A stretch of 64,000 nucleotides of DNA from Salminus brasiliensis (lineage: Eukaryota > Chordata > Actinopteri > Characiformes > Bryconidae), in assembly GCF_030463535.1 (NCBI RefSeq), contig NC_132878.1, positions 24,686,925-24,750,924 of the forward strand, written 5' to 3'. The position numbers and the translations under genes are program-made. Position 1 is the stretch's first letter. Each line of letters begins with the position of its first letter. The notes under the pieces were generated by a model. That model searched no databases and was not told the DNA's origin. It saw only the letters and a program-made list of their open reading frames with translations. Shown one piece after another: positions 37,074 to 49,183 of the stretch.

Positions 37074-37321
37074 CAGTGTTTTTCAATCTTGGTCCTGGAG
37101 TACTAATGCCCTGCATGTTGTTGTATTTTCCCCACTCTAACACATCCAGTTCACTTCAGTAAACACTAGTTTATTAGTTCATTAGTTGCTTTAGGTGTGT
37201 TGAAGGCCGAGGAAATCTAAATAGGGCAGCTTTACCCAATCCATTACCATGATTAAGAACAATTGGAATAAATTATGTTACCTCAAAAAGAAGAAATCTG
37301 GAGGACCACAAGGTTTTAAGG
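37074..37321. repeat. MITE-like teleost repeat in the presumed ribonuclease 5'UTR intron
   Basis: The left end contains TTGGTCCTGGAGTA and the right end GGAGGACCACAAGG, which are roughly inverted copies. The internal text (CACATCCAGTTCACTTCAG, then TTAGGTGTGTTGAAGG) resembles a widespread teleost short repeat. A more degraded relative appears near 52,430-52,615. Confidence 0.55.
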
Positions 37322-37435
37322 TTGCTCCTTCTTGGAATTCTGGAATTCTTGGAGTTCTCCTTCTAGTTTTGCATTAGGAACTGTTCAAGATGAATCGCTG
37401 CTTCTTGTTTACTCCCAAAAGCCTGTCTTATATAG
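37320..37435 (-). promoter_or_regulatory. Possible promoter and 5'UTR exon of the minus-strand ribonuclease gene
   Basis: A TATA-like CTATATAAG lies at 37435-37427, about 460 bases upstream of the acceptor at 36972. RNase A genes commonly have a non-coding first exon, so transcription could start near 37400. I could not settle on a donor site, so the first exon boundary is uncertain. Confidence 0.35.
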
Positions 37436-37999
37436 CATTTGACAGCAGTAAAAAGTCATCCCACTTCCCCAACATGGATGTTCCTTAGCATTATCAGACA
37501 AACACTTCCCTTATTTTTAAGACTGATATTTGATACATTTGGAAGAAACACCACAGTCTGTCCAATAAGCCCAGAGAACACCTTATTTGGATAAAAGGGG
37601 TAAGAGAAATAGGATACTTACATAAGGGGAGACATGTGAGAGCATATCACCAATAATACATGTGGAGGCATGAACAAGCTAAGGAAAAATTATAACTGTG
37701 GTATATGAATTGGCTTAACAATCCAGGGGTGATCAAGGGCTTGAAAGCAGAATCTGCTTCAGTAGAGATGCACACTTGTCAAACTAGATCACTCTTAAGT
37801 ACTGAAGTATAAATGGGTTCAATTGAGCTGGTTGAAATACCAAAAGAAAGTTTTAACAGTTTTTTTTTGCAGAATGTATGGCTTCATTAACATAAAGATC
37901 ACATTTACATTTCATTCAGCAGCTCATACAATAAAGACAATATTTAAACAACAATACAGAGTTAACTTTTTTCATTACTAAGGTTTTTAGGGTGCTGAT

Positions 38000-38995
38000 A
38001 GCAAAATGTTCTCACAGTAAGGGAGAGGTCAGGCAGGTCAAAGAAACAGTACGAAATATGTTAACAACAAACGGTGAGTACTACAGTGTGTGGAATTTGA
38101 ATGATCAGACTGTGAAACAAAAGACATTTAGAAATGCTATGATAACCATTTCTTTATCAATGCAAATTTTAAATATTAGACATCCACACTGTGTTAGCTG
38201 ATAAAGGTTTTCATAGTGAGCTGGTCTTGGTCTGTGGACCAAGGACAAAGTTGTATCTGATGTCTTGGACTTGGATGAAATGGACAAAAGTACTGGGACA
38301 CCTGCTCTTTCATTGTTTCTTCTGAAAACAAGGGTATTAAAAATAATATAGTGATTGGAGAAACTGTCTTTACTGTCCAAGGAAGGCTTTCTACTAGATT
38401 TTAGAGCATTGCTGTGAGGATTTGACTGAGTTCAATGACAAAAGTGTTATTGAGGTCAGTATGTGGAATGATCACCACCCCAACTCATCCCAAAAGTATA
38501 TGATGGAGCAAAATCATTCCAGGGAACATAATTCCACTATACCCCTCTAGCCCACGCTTGGCATTATTGGTGCTAATATATTCAGGTTTACTGGGTACCA
38601 GCACAAATTTCCATGTCAGCTGTGTTGCGTAAAAGCTTGTGTTTTATAGAGGAACTGACAGACCAACTCCTTTTAAGCAGAAAGGTCAGTTTTATAGGAG
38701 AGTAGAATTGTGCAGTGGTACTCCTGTAAACTGTGGATCTGCAGACTGAATTTCTTTCCATTAAAACTTCAGTTAATCTGCCACATGCAGCAAAACTGCC
38801 AATCAGTCACACATCAAAGATTTTATTTTAGGTTGGGAGAAAATACTGTACTTCTGATTCTCTGATCTGTGGTATAGAGCATAATCCTAAACTGATCAGC
38901 ACCATGGACCCATGTGTTTTGGCTGAATGGCAGCCAGGTGAAAGCTAATAGCACTGGTAGTTGTGATTGAAGGGGAGGTATTTAGACATTATGGT
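38000..38995. repeat. Local duplication, left copy
   Basis: Blocks around 38070-38200 and 38605-38995 recur with about the same order at 41235-41365 and 41545-41935, for example CATCAAAGATTTTATTTTAGG and GATCAGCACCATGGACCCAT. The two copies are roughly 3 kb apart and lie between the two ribonuclease genes. No coding frame survives in either. A MITE-like piece (38400-38600, with CACCCCAACTCATCCCAAAAG) occurs only in the left copy. Confidence 0.75.
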
Positions 38996-39029
38996 GACAT
39001 TAGACCTGAGCCACACCACCATATCACAA

Positions 39030-39845
39030 TACTGATGTACTTTTGTGATAGTTTTTGATAGTGGTCAGATGAGTCACGATTTGAAGTTCTTTATGGAACA
39101 CTGGGACGCCATCCGGACCAAAGAGGACAAGGATAACCCAAGTTGTTATCAACGCTCCGTTCAGAAGCCTGCATTACTGATGGTATGGGCTTGCATGAGT
39201 GCTTGTGGCATGGGCAGCTTGCATGTCTGGAAAGGCACCATTAATGCAGAGAACTATGTTCAGGTTCTAGAACAACATATGCTCCCATCTAGACGTCATC
39301 TCTTTCAGGGAAGACCCTGCATTTTTCAACAAGATAATGCCAGACCACATTCTGCAGCAATCACAACATCATGGCTACGTACGGGCTACGAAGGATCCGG
39401 GTACTGAAATGGCCAGCCTGCAGTCCAGATCTTTCACCAACAGAGAACATTTGGCGCATCATAAAGAGGAAGGTGCGACAAAGAAGGCCCAAGACGATTG
39501 AACAGTTAGAGGCCTGTATTAGACATGAATGGGAGAGCATTCCTATTTCTAAACTTGAGAAACTGGTCTCCTTTGTACCCAGACGTCTGTTGAGTGTTGT
39601 AAGAAGAAGGGGGGATGCCACACAGTGGTAAAAATGGCCTTGTCCCAACTTTTTTGGGATTTGTTGACACCATGAAATTTTGAATCAACATATTTCTCCT
39701 TTAAAATGTTACATTTACTCAGATTAAACTTTTGATCTGTCATCTATGTTCTATTAACAATAAAATATTGACATTTGCCTTCTCCACATCATTGCATTCA
39801 GTTTTTATTCACAATTTGTTTTTCTTTTTTGGAATCCGGTTTGTA
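39030..39845 (+). pseudogene. Tc1/mariner transposase relic (5' part deleted, frameshifted)
   Basis: The translation shows Tc1-family transposase blocks in two frames: SDESRFEVL near 39068, then a stretch from about 39116 with VWACMSACGMGSLHVWKG, IFQQDNARPHSA (catalytic Asp in QQDNARPH), then from 39371 in another frame WPACSPDLSPTENIWRIIKR (second Asp and Glu) and a C-terminal end at 39632. The DNA-binding N-terminal half is missing, and at least two frameshifts break the frame, so it is dead. The 3' end runs to a terminal-repeat-like TTGGAATCCGGTTTGTA near 39829-39845. Confidence 0.85.
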
Positions 39846-40079
39846 ATTGTGCAAACAGTTAATTTAACAGAGCACACCTGGGCAACAAGAAACACTTGTC
39901 AAACACACATTCCAATATTTTGCTCCTCTTGCAGACAGTCTAAGGTCTGTTGTACTAGTCCATGTTCTGAAAGACAGATAGACATAATACATAGACATGT
40001 ATTTACACGTTTATGCATTTCCTTGTGTCAGGCAGAAGCCTTTCACAAAGGTTCCAAAGGAAAATCTTCCTGGCACTAA

Positions 40080-41199
40080 AGGGGTTTCTAAAAGAATGCC
40101 CTAATCAACCAAGACATCAGCAAATGGAAAATAAATAAACCGTGCAGTCTTCTGAAGTGTACGATAACAAAACTGTCATCCAAGGTTATATGCACCATAA
40201 AACGTTTGCAATATAATAATCTAAACAATATTTACATTTCTGGAGACTTTAAACACCTACTACACTAACTTGGAAAGAAAGCTGATTAAAAGCAGGTATG
40301 ATATGTTTTAATACCTTTACACCTTCTTAAAGCTTCTTAAATATCTTATTTATTTTTTCCATTTTTTATTTATTCAATGTTTGTTACCATTCAGGTATAA
40401 TTTGTAATAATTACATGATGTTCTTTAGTAGTTTTTGGGTCTCTTTAAAGATGCATTGTGACAACATCAGGTTATAAAAAGCAGCAAACCCTGGCTAAAT
40501 TTTATACCAGTAGGAGGCTCATAAAGTAAACAGTAATGTACTATGAACTCACATGTATGTAATTGTGTAGTGAAAAAAGTAACGGTACAGGTGATACCTT
40601 CACAAAGTAACTGGTTGATGAATGGAGAATGGCTCTTGGTAACGTGAACTTTGAAGAAACCTTGCAATTGAACGTGATGTGACAGGACATATAAGAAGTT
40701 CAATCAAGTTCAGTACATATTTTACGCTGGCATTTATAAGAAGTTCATAGACCAAGGGCGACATCTGCTGGTGAAACTGTAATTTAAAAAATTACACAAA
40801 AAAAAATCATACTCATAGACTTTTCAAATTATGTACAGAATTTTTATACTGTGCCTCATCAATCCTTGCCTACAAAGGTAAAATAAAATAAAATTAAAAT
40901 AGGTAACATTATTAAGTCATTTTGGAAATAAAGAGAAACACACTGACAACTGTGTCACTGACACTGAATTATTGATCCTTTTCCAGGGGGCACCACAAAG
41001 CATTTGTGCTTAGGGCACCCAAATGACTAGCGCCGTCCCTGATCAACAAAAACCCACTGAAGAATACTACAATGTGTTAAAGGGAATAAAGGGTATTTAT
41101 AACAGCCTTCATGATCATCATTTTGTCAGTGCGAATGACAGCAGTGTGCTGTTCTGGTCAAAGACAATACAGAGCTACAGTGTATGTAGTTAAACATGT
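40080..41199. other. Gene-free stretch between the two ribonuclease genes
   Basis: AT-rich, with no coding frame or element that I recognise. Confidence 0.5.
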
Positions 41200-41960
41200 A
41201 TGAAATATGATAACAGTATTTAATATGCTAACAGCAAACAGTGAGTACTACAGTTATGTGTGGGATTTGAATGTCCAGACTGTGGAACAAAAGACATTTA
41301 GAAGTGCTGTGATGACCATTTCTTTATCAATGTAAATTTGAAAATATTGGACGTGTCAGCTGATGAAGGCTTTCATGTTCCTAGAGAGATGGACTGTGGA
41401 TAAAGCAAAGTTATATTGGAAAACCTAATGAGAGGTTATATATTTTATGCTTTTAAGCTCAGGACTGAAAACTCATTTGCACAGCTCAATTTGTGTTAGT
41501 TTTTAAACACCAGCTTGAAATGCTTTTGGGGTTTCAACACTAATCTCCATGTCAGCTGTGTTACACATGGGCTAGTGCTTTATAGAGGAACTGACAGACT
41601 CCTTTTATGCGGAAGAGTCAGTTTTATAGGAGAGTAGAATTGTGCAGTAGTACTTCTGTAAACTGTGGATCTGTAGACTTAATTTCTTTCAATTACAATT
41701 TCTGCCACATGCAGCAAAACTGCTAATCAGTCACATATCAAAGACTTTATTTTAGGTATTGAGAAAATACTGTACTTCTAATTCTCTGATCTGCGGTATA
41801 CAGCATAATCCTGAACTGATCAGCACCATGGACCCATGTGTTTTGGCTGAATGGCAGCCAGGTGAAAGCTAATAGCACTGGTAGTTGTGATTGAAGGGGA
41901 GGTATTTAGACATTATGGTGATATTAGTTTTGTCATGAGCCACACCACCACAGCAAGAAG
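41200..41960. repeat. Local duplication, right copy
   Basis: Right-hand copy of the segment at 38.0-39.0 kb. Both end in a promoter-like stretch that shares GATTGAAGGGGAG with the promoters of the peptide array (here 41889-41901). No gene is seen directly downstream of this copy. Confidence 0.7.
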
Positions 41961-43224
41961 AAAAAACATTTGATCTTTTATGATAGTTTTTGCCTGTGTG
42001 TATGGCTGTGTCTATCAAATTTGCCATACATGAATAGCTTTGCTTTTAGTTTCTTTCTTAATGTACAATGAGCACTAGGCACTGTCAGGAGATATTTTTA
42101 GTGGGAGCTCCTGTCGGCAGGGAGAGGAAAGTATTTATTCATATTTATGTTATTTAATACTTAAAGTGCATATATCCACTTCAAACTCACTTAGTAAATA
42201 TGAACACAAACATCACAGCAAAACTTTGGTTGTTGAATTGATGTTAAAATGATGCTCATGCACGATTTCAGTGGCTTCTTGCAGCATTATGAACTATAAA
42301 TATTTCTTTTTGCACTGTGGGTATTGTAGAGGTATCTGACAAGGCTGTTGTATAACTCTAATATAATAGAGTTAAATCACTGCATTAAACCACTGTAGTT
42401 TAATTATGTTTTGCTGTGAAGAGTATTCCTGCACAAAAAAAATATTTTATTGCTATATTTATGCATTATGAATTTGTCAACTCATGCAGGACAAACCCTA
42501 CGTCTGTGGTGCTGGATGACATACCAATGCAAAATCTTCTTTTTGTCAAGAAGAAGCCTTTCAAGTATCAAAAAGAATTTGTCATAGTACTGAAGTCTCT
42601 AAAAGAAGGGTAGCTCTAATTGAACTAAAATGGCCAAATGAGAAAAAAAAATAAACCGCAGTCTTTTGACAGGGTACAATAACATTGTGCCATCTAAGGT
42701 TATATGTATTATAAAATGTTTGCAAGTTAATATTTACATTTCTGGACACTTTAAACACTTACTCCAATAACCAGGGGACAGAGAGAAAGCATGTCAGATT
42801 AACTGCAAGTGTAACTTGTAATACCATTAGATACAAATCCATAATATGTTTGTGTAACTGGTGCATTTGTATGTGGATATAGACTTTATATAGATATAGA
42901 GTATATATGGATTAGAGTTTATATAGATATAGAGTATTATTCAATGTTTCTTTCTTTATTCATATTTTAAATGTTCCTTTTTTATTTTATCAATCAATGT
43001 TGGGAACTTTTTTTTAATTATTGGACAATTTTCCTGATACTCTGAGAGACCTCAGGCATGTAGAACTTAGCAGGTGTATGCAAATGCAGGTGTGCACACA
43101 TCTCTTTTCTTATCATATTCAATAATTGTGATAAGAAAATGTCATTATATAATGTTCTGTGTTCTTAATATTACAACATTTGATCATAGCTGATAAAACT
43201 TTCCTATAACTTGTGGAGAGAGAG

Positions 43225-43257
43225 AGCTGTCTTCACTCTGGACCTGGCAAAGGGAAG
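43225..43257 (+). promoter_or_regulatory. Candidate non-coding first exon of the plus-strand ribonuclease gene
   Basis: A CTATAACTT element near 43204 is followed by a short stretch ending GGGAAG before a consensus donor GTGAGT at 43258. Joined to the acceptor at 45028, this gives an intron of about 1.8 kb. It rests on signal consensus only. Confidence 0.35.
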
Positions 43258-45043
43258 GTGAGTACTCTAAATGTTCGAGTTTTCATTTATTGCAACCACA
43301 AACTGCATTGGGGTCATTGGGACAGCATATTGCATTTAATTCTGCATTTAACACATGTATATAAACATTTTATACACAGTGCATAAAATGTGTCACATTA
43401 ACACTGAATTGCTTTCTTTACATTTACTAGTTTTGACAAGAAGTATGTTGTGTACTGTTTAACATGTTCATTTGCAGCCACTCACTACATCCAAATCCTG
43501 CCAAATTCAAAGTACTATTTTTTCAGAGTTGCAACCAGTGCTTTATAGTGCTTGTAGGGATGACTAGATATTTCCATCAATTTAACTGAAGTGAGACAAA
43601 CTTTCCAGCCCAAAATCGAACTAAACAGTGTGTTCAAACAGCTTGCTCCAGTAGTATGATTAGAAGAATGACAGATAGATAGTTATCACTTAGTGCAAGA
43701 CAACAGAATGCTGTTGGCATCTACCAGAAGTACTAATAGTAGCATTTTGCATTTTATAAGAGTATAATTATTGCAAAAGAGAAGGGCCTGAAAGCAATGT
43801 AAACATTTAATGGAGCACTTTTTATTTTTTAACATGGCTTTTTTTTAGGCATACAAAGAAACATAATGACAATTGTTTTACATGTCAAATGCTGCAATGT
43901 AACAATGCCAGCACTCATGTTAATGTTTTGTTTTACCCCTTTAATAGAGCTTTGTTTGAACTTCTCACACTTGCTCACAGCATTGTGAATCACTGCGTAC
44001 CTTTTCTTTTTTCATATTACGTGAGTACTCCCTTTTTTATTATTCATTTATTTGAAACTAACCAATGTATGTAATTAGCAGTAAATATCATACACTACCT
44101 GTCAAATGACTGCTTTATGACCCCTGATTTTTGACCCCTAAGCTGTGTTTTTTACAACACCCACTTACCCCATCTACTTCTCAACTCCTATAGCGTTCAT
44201 CTTAAATCTAGATGTAGGTAGAGTTGAATCATTTCACTGTGGTAAAATTAGGTGGTTTACAACAACAGCCTGAACTTAGTCATGCTTTGAGGGTGGGAAT
44301 TGTGTACTGACACACTGTAACAAAAGCCACAAAACAATCTAGCAAATAATACCTCCTAATACCACCTAAGGTAATACCACATAATGCAGCAATCCTTTCC
44401 ACTGCAATCCAATGATCCGAAATGTAGACCTTCAAATGTTTTATATGTAACCTTGTTAAAAGCTGCATACACTCAATGGTTGCAGACGTCTAGTCTACCA
44501 TTGCTTTTTACATGCAAACAACAACAGAAGTTAGCCGTCGTCTTAGCATGTGGAGATCATAAGACATCTTCCCATTAATGTTAACTTGTAGGAGGATACT
44601 GTGGTGTAGACCAATACACAACCCCATTGTTAGCAACGCCAACAGAGAGGAAATGTCTTTAATGGTCACACTATAGGTGTTGAGGATTCGGTGGGGTAGG
44701 TGGCTGTTGTAAAAACTCATTTAGGGCTCATTAAATGCATGGGTCATAAATTATTTGACAGTTAGTATATGACATTTACTGTAATTTGTCATTAATGTGA
44801 TGTAGAATGATATGGGCCTAACTATGCACTCCTTTCTTAGATTCTTAGCTGTTGGTGTAAAAATAAATAGAAATAGATCTAAATCTGTTCTCTTGTCATA
44901 TTCATGTAGATCTTTAGTGTAGGTCAGAAATCAGAAAGATCGAGAAAGTCAAATTGCATGGAATGTGAGATAAATATACTACTGGGACAAACAGAACTGA
45001 GCAATCTCTCTTCAATTCTCTTCTTCAGGGACAATCTACAGAA

Positions 45044-45418
45044 ATGCATCCGTCTGTTGTAGTGCTGCTGCTGGTCTTGAGTGGAACGCTGATCGCCGCT
45101 GACCTCACCTTTGATGACAGACATGTGAGAGCCAATGGAATGGATCCGACCCATTGCAAGAACGAGATGAAAGCCATAAATACATTTCGTAAATCATGCA
45201 AATACCTGAACACCTTTATACTGGCAGAGAGTGCTACAGTTACTCAGCTATGTCGCAAAAGCGGTAAAAATGAAAGCCCAGGGGTTTTCAATGTGGTCAC
45301 CTGCACTGCGAAAGATACTAAAACGTTCCCCAATTGTGACTATAGTGGTAAACCTGTAAAAAGAAAAATTGTTGTGATTTGTAACGACAAGAAAAGACCT
45401 GATCACTTAGAAAACTGA
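45044..45418 (+). CDS. Ribonuclease A superfamily protein, divergent
   Basis: A 124-residue secreted protein in one coding exon. A signal peptide covers about residues 1-19. The signature CKYLNTF includes the catalytic Lys53, and His121 near the C-terminus (RPDHLEN) fits the second catalytic His. His27 occurs as DRHV, where the family normally has Gln before the His, so the Gln that helps bind phosphate is replaced by Arg. Six cysteines (38, 52, 70, 87, 98, 113) fit the three-disulphide fish type. The segment before His27 is short. A clear acceptor (TTCTTCAG) ends at 45028, 15 bases before the ATG, so a 5'UTR intron is likely; a candidate first exon ends at 43257 before GTGAGT. AATAAA lies at 46041-46046. 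Activity may be altered. It shares family and gene structure with the ribonuclease at 36.5 kb but is clearly diverged. Confidence 0.9.
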   Translation: MHPSVVVLLLVLSGTLIAADLTFDDRHVRANGMDPTHCKNEMKAINTFRKSCKYLNTFILAESATVTQLCRKSGKNESPGVFNVVTCTAKDTKTFPNCDYSGKPVKRKIVVICNDKKRPDHLEN

Positions 45419-45574
45419 TAACTTTCTGCCTTCTGCTGAAAGTGTGTCACAAAGGGATCACAGTCTATCTGAGGTAAACTTTAATACGTCAATTAGGGGG
45501 ATATACACTCACCAAGGAATCACCAGGAATCCGTGCCATGAAGCTGTTTTAAGAGCTAAGGGAGCCCCTTTCTA

Positions 45575-45802
45575 CACTTTTAAAAAATAAGGTGCTATAA
45601 ATGCTTCTTTGAGACAAGCCATTAAATGACAACTTTAGGTTCCATAAAGATCCATGTTTGTAACACAGATTTGTGAGTATGAATAACTTTTTAAATATCG
45701 AAGGAACCTTTACTTGAGAAAGTTCTCAATCTAAAGGTTCTTATGGAACCAATAGTTGTTCTCACTCAAAGAACCATTTTGGCACCTTTACAATTAAGAG
45801 TG
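45575..45802. repeat. MITE-like inverted-repeat element
   Basis: The left end (CACTTTTAAAAAATAAGG, then CTTCTTTGAGA) and the right end (CTCAAAGAACC, then GGCACCTTTACAATTAAGAGTG) are inverted copies, with smaller GGTTCC/GGAACC palindromes inside. This fits a short non-autonomous DNA transposon in the 3' flank of the ribonuclease gene at 45.0 kb. Confidence 0.6.
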
Positions 45803-46734
45803 CAGTACTAGTAGGCCATGGTCTGAATGAAATGCTTGGTGGGTGTACACTTAGTGGGAGCTTTAATTTGGAAAATGCTGGTTTCTCTGTGATTTCCTCA
45901 TTGCAATTAAAATATTTTATTGAGCAGTAACAAATGTGTGCTGATTGGTATTTACCTTGTTTCTCCTTTTGCTGTCAATTTCTTAGTTTAATGATGCAAA
46001 GATAACTCTATGACATCATAAACTGCCCTGCAAACTGCAAAATAAATATTTGCCACTGATAATTTAAGGTCCACAGCTGTTAACAGTTGCCATAATTCAT
46101 AATTTGTCCAAAAGTAGTCTTGGGGAAACTGACGTTAATTTTAAATTATTTGTAAATGTACTGAACTGTTCTTTAACATATTCAAACATACCTCAGTCCA
46201 AATGTATTTCTTATGAAAGATATTGCTTTAGAAAACATGAATATTAAGTTCTTTTTTATTACTGTCTGTTAGGAATGTTATATCTGTGCGGATATATGGG
46301 ACTGTTTGACTTACAAACTGCAAATATATATGAACATCAATTAAACAAATGGTATACAACTTGGCAAAGAAACATGAAAAAAAATCTCACATAAACCAGG
46401 CCTACAATACTGAGTTTAGTTTAGGCACAGGGACCATTTTCTATTGTGCTGGCTATGCCATTGGTTGCTTTGATACTGGTGTTAATTGCCAAGGCTAGTA
46501 AAAAGCTGGACAGGGATCATTATGACAGAATGATATGACAAATTCATGATGCAAAATGACCAAATCAACAATAAGAAAGGGACATTGACAGGCCAACACA
46601 ACAAAGACAGCTTAAAAGGGAATCTTTGCTTTGTAATATGTCCACTGGATTTCAGAATGCATCTTCATGTATAAAAAAAGGTTATGTAAAAGTGTTAAGT
46701 GATTGCACATGATTAGCTCAAATTCAGCTCACAT

Positions 46735-46890
46735 GTCTCCCACGGATGTGTGGCGCTTTATGAATTGCAAAATACAACAACGGGGACCCCGGACTGAATT
46801 TGGGTTGAAAATGATTTCATATTCTGTTTTGATTGATGTTTTACACAACGTCTTAACTTCAGTGGAATTGGGGTTGTACACTCCTGTCAT
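46735..46890 (+). mobile_element. Tc1-like element 3' fragment
   Basis: GTGTGGCGCTTTATGAATTG, then ACACAACGTCTTAACTTCAG and GGAATTGGGGTTGTAC, the typical right end of a fish Tc1-like family. The transposase region is deleted. Confidence 0.6.
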
Positions 46891-47513
46891 GTTCCGATTT
46901 AGGTAAGACCTTTCTACCTCACTGAAGCATTTATTAACATTATTACTAATTATTGTGTTTACATGTACTTAAGCAATATAACATACTGTATTGTACAAAT
47001 GTGCTACAGATAATTGTGTCTAGATTTTTGGTCAGTCACTGATCTTGTGTAGCATCAGATTTTTTAATGTATTATTATAATTGTCAGGTATTTATTGTGG
47101 GGAATTCAATTATTCATAGCTCAGAGGGGGAACGGGGTCCAAAGGGGTGACCAGAGACACTGAATGTGAATGAAATCGCTGAAAGCATTTGATAATGGTG
47201 TTCTTTCCATAATGGATGAATGACCTCTGATCTTTATATTGTTTTAGGTGTAGGAAGGATAATAATATTACCCACAGCATTTCGAACACCGGTTTCTTTC
47301 AAATGTCTGATTTTCTTTATTGAACTGAAACTGAAAGTGTTTTTTTTTTTTCTCTTTAGTGCACGTTACCAGAAACATTAAATCTGGTTGTTGTTCAGTA
47401 CAGAATCATTCCTGAATTCTTCTATGGCATTTGAAGGTTCTGTATTTTAAGGAGTGAACCGAACAATAGTGCCATCGCAACTGTTCTTAAAGACAACTAT
47501 ATAAAAACAATTA

Positions 47514-47645
47514 TTGTCTTTGTCAGAGGAGGAAGAGAAATGGCAAGAAGAAGAATCAAATGAGGAAGAGCAAGAAGAAGAATCAAATGAGGAAGAGCAA
47601 GAAGAAGAATCAAATTTGTTGTTTCCGCTTCAGGTGCTGGATCGT
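47514..47645 (+). repeat. 27-base tandem repeat, Glu-rich in one frame
   Basis: The unit GAAGAAGAATCAAATGAGGA followed by AGAGCAA repeats about 2.5 times from 47,548. One frame reads EEESNEEEQ repeatedly and stays open to 47,711, but there is no domain, no splice context and no similarity that I recognise, so I call it a repeat and not a gene. Confidence 0.5.
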
Positions 47646-48156
47646 CATTGTGGTGCTTCCCCTGCCAGGTCAGATCACTTTTGCAAAGCTTGCATGTTAC
47701 ACACTTTTTAGTTGTGTGAAGCGTGAAGTGCTCTAACCCTAAGCCGAACCTTGTTTTCTGCGTCAGTCATGTTTAGTTTTTTTGTGTGTATTTACTTTTT
47801 AAACTTATTTTTGAAGATCACTCCTCCGCTCCGGCTCGCTTCCTTCAGCTCGCCCTTATTTATTTATTTTCCAGCGTAGACGAAGCGTCGCAGGTGACGT
47901 AAGCGGATATGACAAGCCGCGTAACACATAAATCGAGCAACACAACGAATCGATCATGCAATTCGTTGCCAACACTTTTAATAATCGATTATTATTTATA
48001 TTTTTTTATATAATATATATATTATATTATTATATATTTATATATTTTTAAATTATTTATAATAATTTATAATGGTTATTACTTAATTACTTATTACTAT
48101 AATTATTTATTCTAATTATGTATTAGTAATATATATATATATATATATATATATCA

Positions 48157-48320
48157 AGTCAAGTCAAGTCAAGTGGGTTTTATTGTCATTTCAACTACAT
48201 ACAGAGTACACAGTGAAACGAAACAGCGTTCCTCCAGGACCATGGTACAACAAAGACAGTGCATACAAAACAGAAGTGCAACACAGTACAAATGCAGACA
48301 GACAACACAACACAGTACAT
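48157..48320 (+). repeat. Short interspersed repeat (TTTTATTGTCATTTCAACTA type)
   Basis: CAAGTCAAGTCAAGTGGGTT followed by TTATTGTCATTTCAACTACA and GTGAAACGAAACAGCGTTCC is a common fish short repeat. It lies upstream of the zinc-finger promoter. Confidence 0.6.
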
Positions 48321-48505
48321 ACAAAGAATAATCAATAAATAATATATGTGTATATAATATATATTATTTATTAATGATACTTCGATAAAACACTTCTTTA
48401 CACATCTGCTTGGTTTGCTCTTGGTCTACTCTTGCTAGAACAGCCTGACCTGACCATGTTGGCAGTTGTTCCTCTTGTAAATGTAATATGCGGATAGTCA
48501 AACAA

Positions 48506-48508
<3 letters not shown>

Positions 48509-48576
<68 letters not shown>
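48509..48576. repeat. (AT)n microsatellite
   Basis: About 34 uninterrupted AT units. Apparent Tyr-Ile frames through it on both strands are artefacts. Confidence 0.95.
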
Positions 48577-48582
<6 letters not shown>

Positions 48583-48689
48583 ATATCTAATGAAGTTAGC
48601 CCAGGTTACACGTTTGATCACCATGGGCTGCATGGGTGGTGAAGCACCTCTAAAGAGGATATACCCGCAGTGTGCGACAGGGGGCGCTC

Positions 48690-49183
48690 TGTAGCGACTA
48701 ATCCACCATGCACGCTTATGGCGCGTGTCTTTTTGCGTCATCGTTGTGCGACGAGGGCTTTAGGGGCCAATCAAAAGTCAGAAGTGGCCTCCACCGTTTT
48801 TGTTGTTGTGGAGAAGGGTCGCGTTTCTTGTCGCGGCGCGGGGTCGTGTTATTGTTGGCGGAATAGTAGCGTTTGATCGCACGGCTGCTCGCAGCGCGGT
48901 AGGCGTTGGACAGGGACGTGTACGCGTGGCACAATACGGAGACTGGAAGCAGGCTGTGGTTCAGCAGTCGGGCGGGCTGTCTGTGTTGATTTGGCTTGAC
49001 GGCTCTCGTGTTTTTTTTGCCACAGAGGGCTGTCCAGTTGGTCAGCGTTGGGCGCTGTGAATTCCCGCTGTCCTGTACAGCGCTTCTGGATGGCTTGATC
49101 GTTTCTTTGCATTGCAACACAGCACTCCAGCCCAGCGACCTTCTTCTCGACGCGTCGAGGCCGCTGCACTGAGGAGCATCGCG
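48690..49183 (+). promoter_or_regulatory. CpG-rich promoter and 5'UTR of the zinc-finger gene
   Basis: Base composition changes sharply from AT-rich to GC- and CpG-rich at about 48,660, and stays so through exon 1. No TATA box is evident, as usual for CpG-island promoters. An (AT)n microsatellite lies just upstream, at 48,509-48,576. Confidence 0.65.

Noticed and set aside
48364..48741. Open frames on both strands through 48,364-48,741
   Set aside because: They run through the (AT)n microsatellite and encode Tyr-Ile repeats.
49112..49183. Longer N-terminus of the zinc-finger protein from 49112
   Set aside because: The frame is open but begins with TTG. The first in-frame ATG is at 49184.
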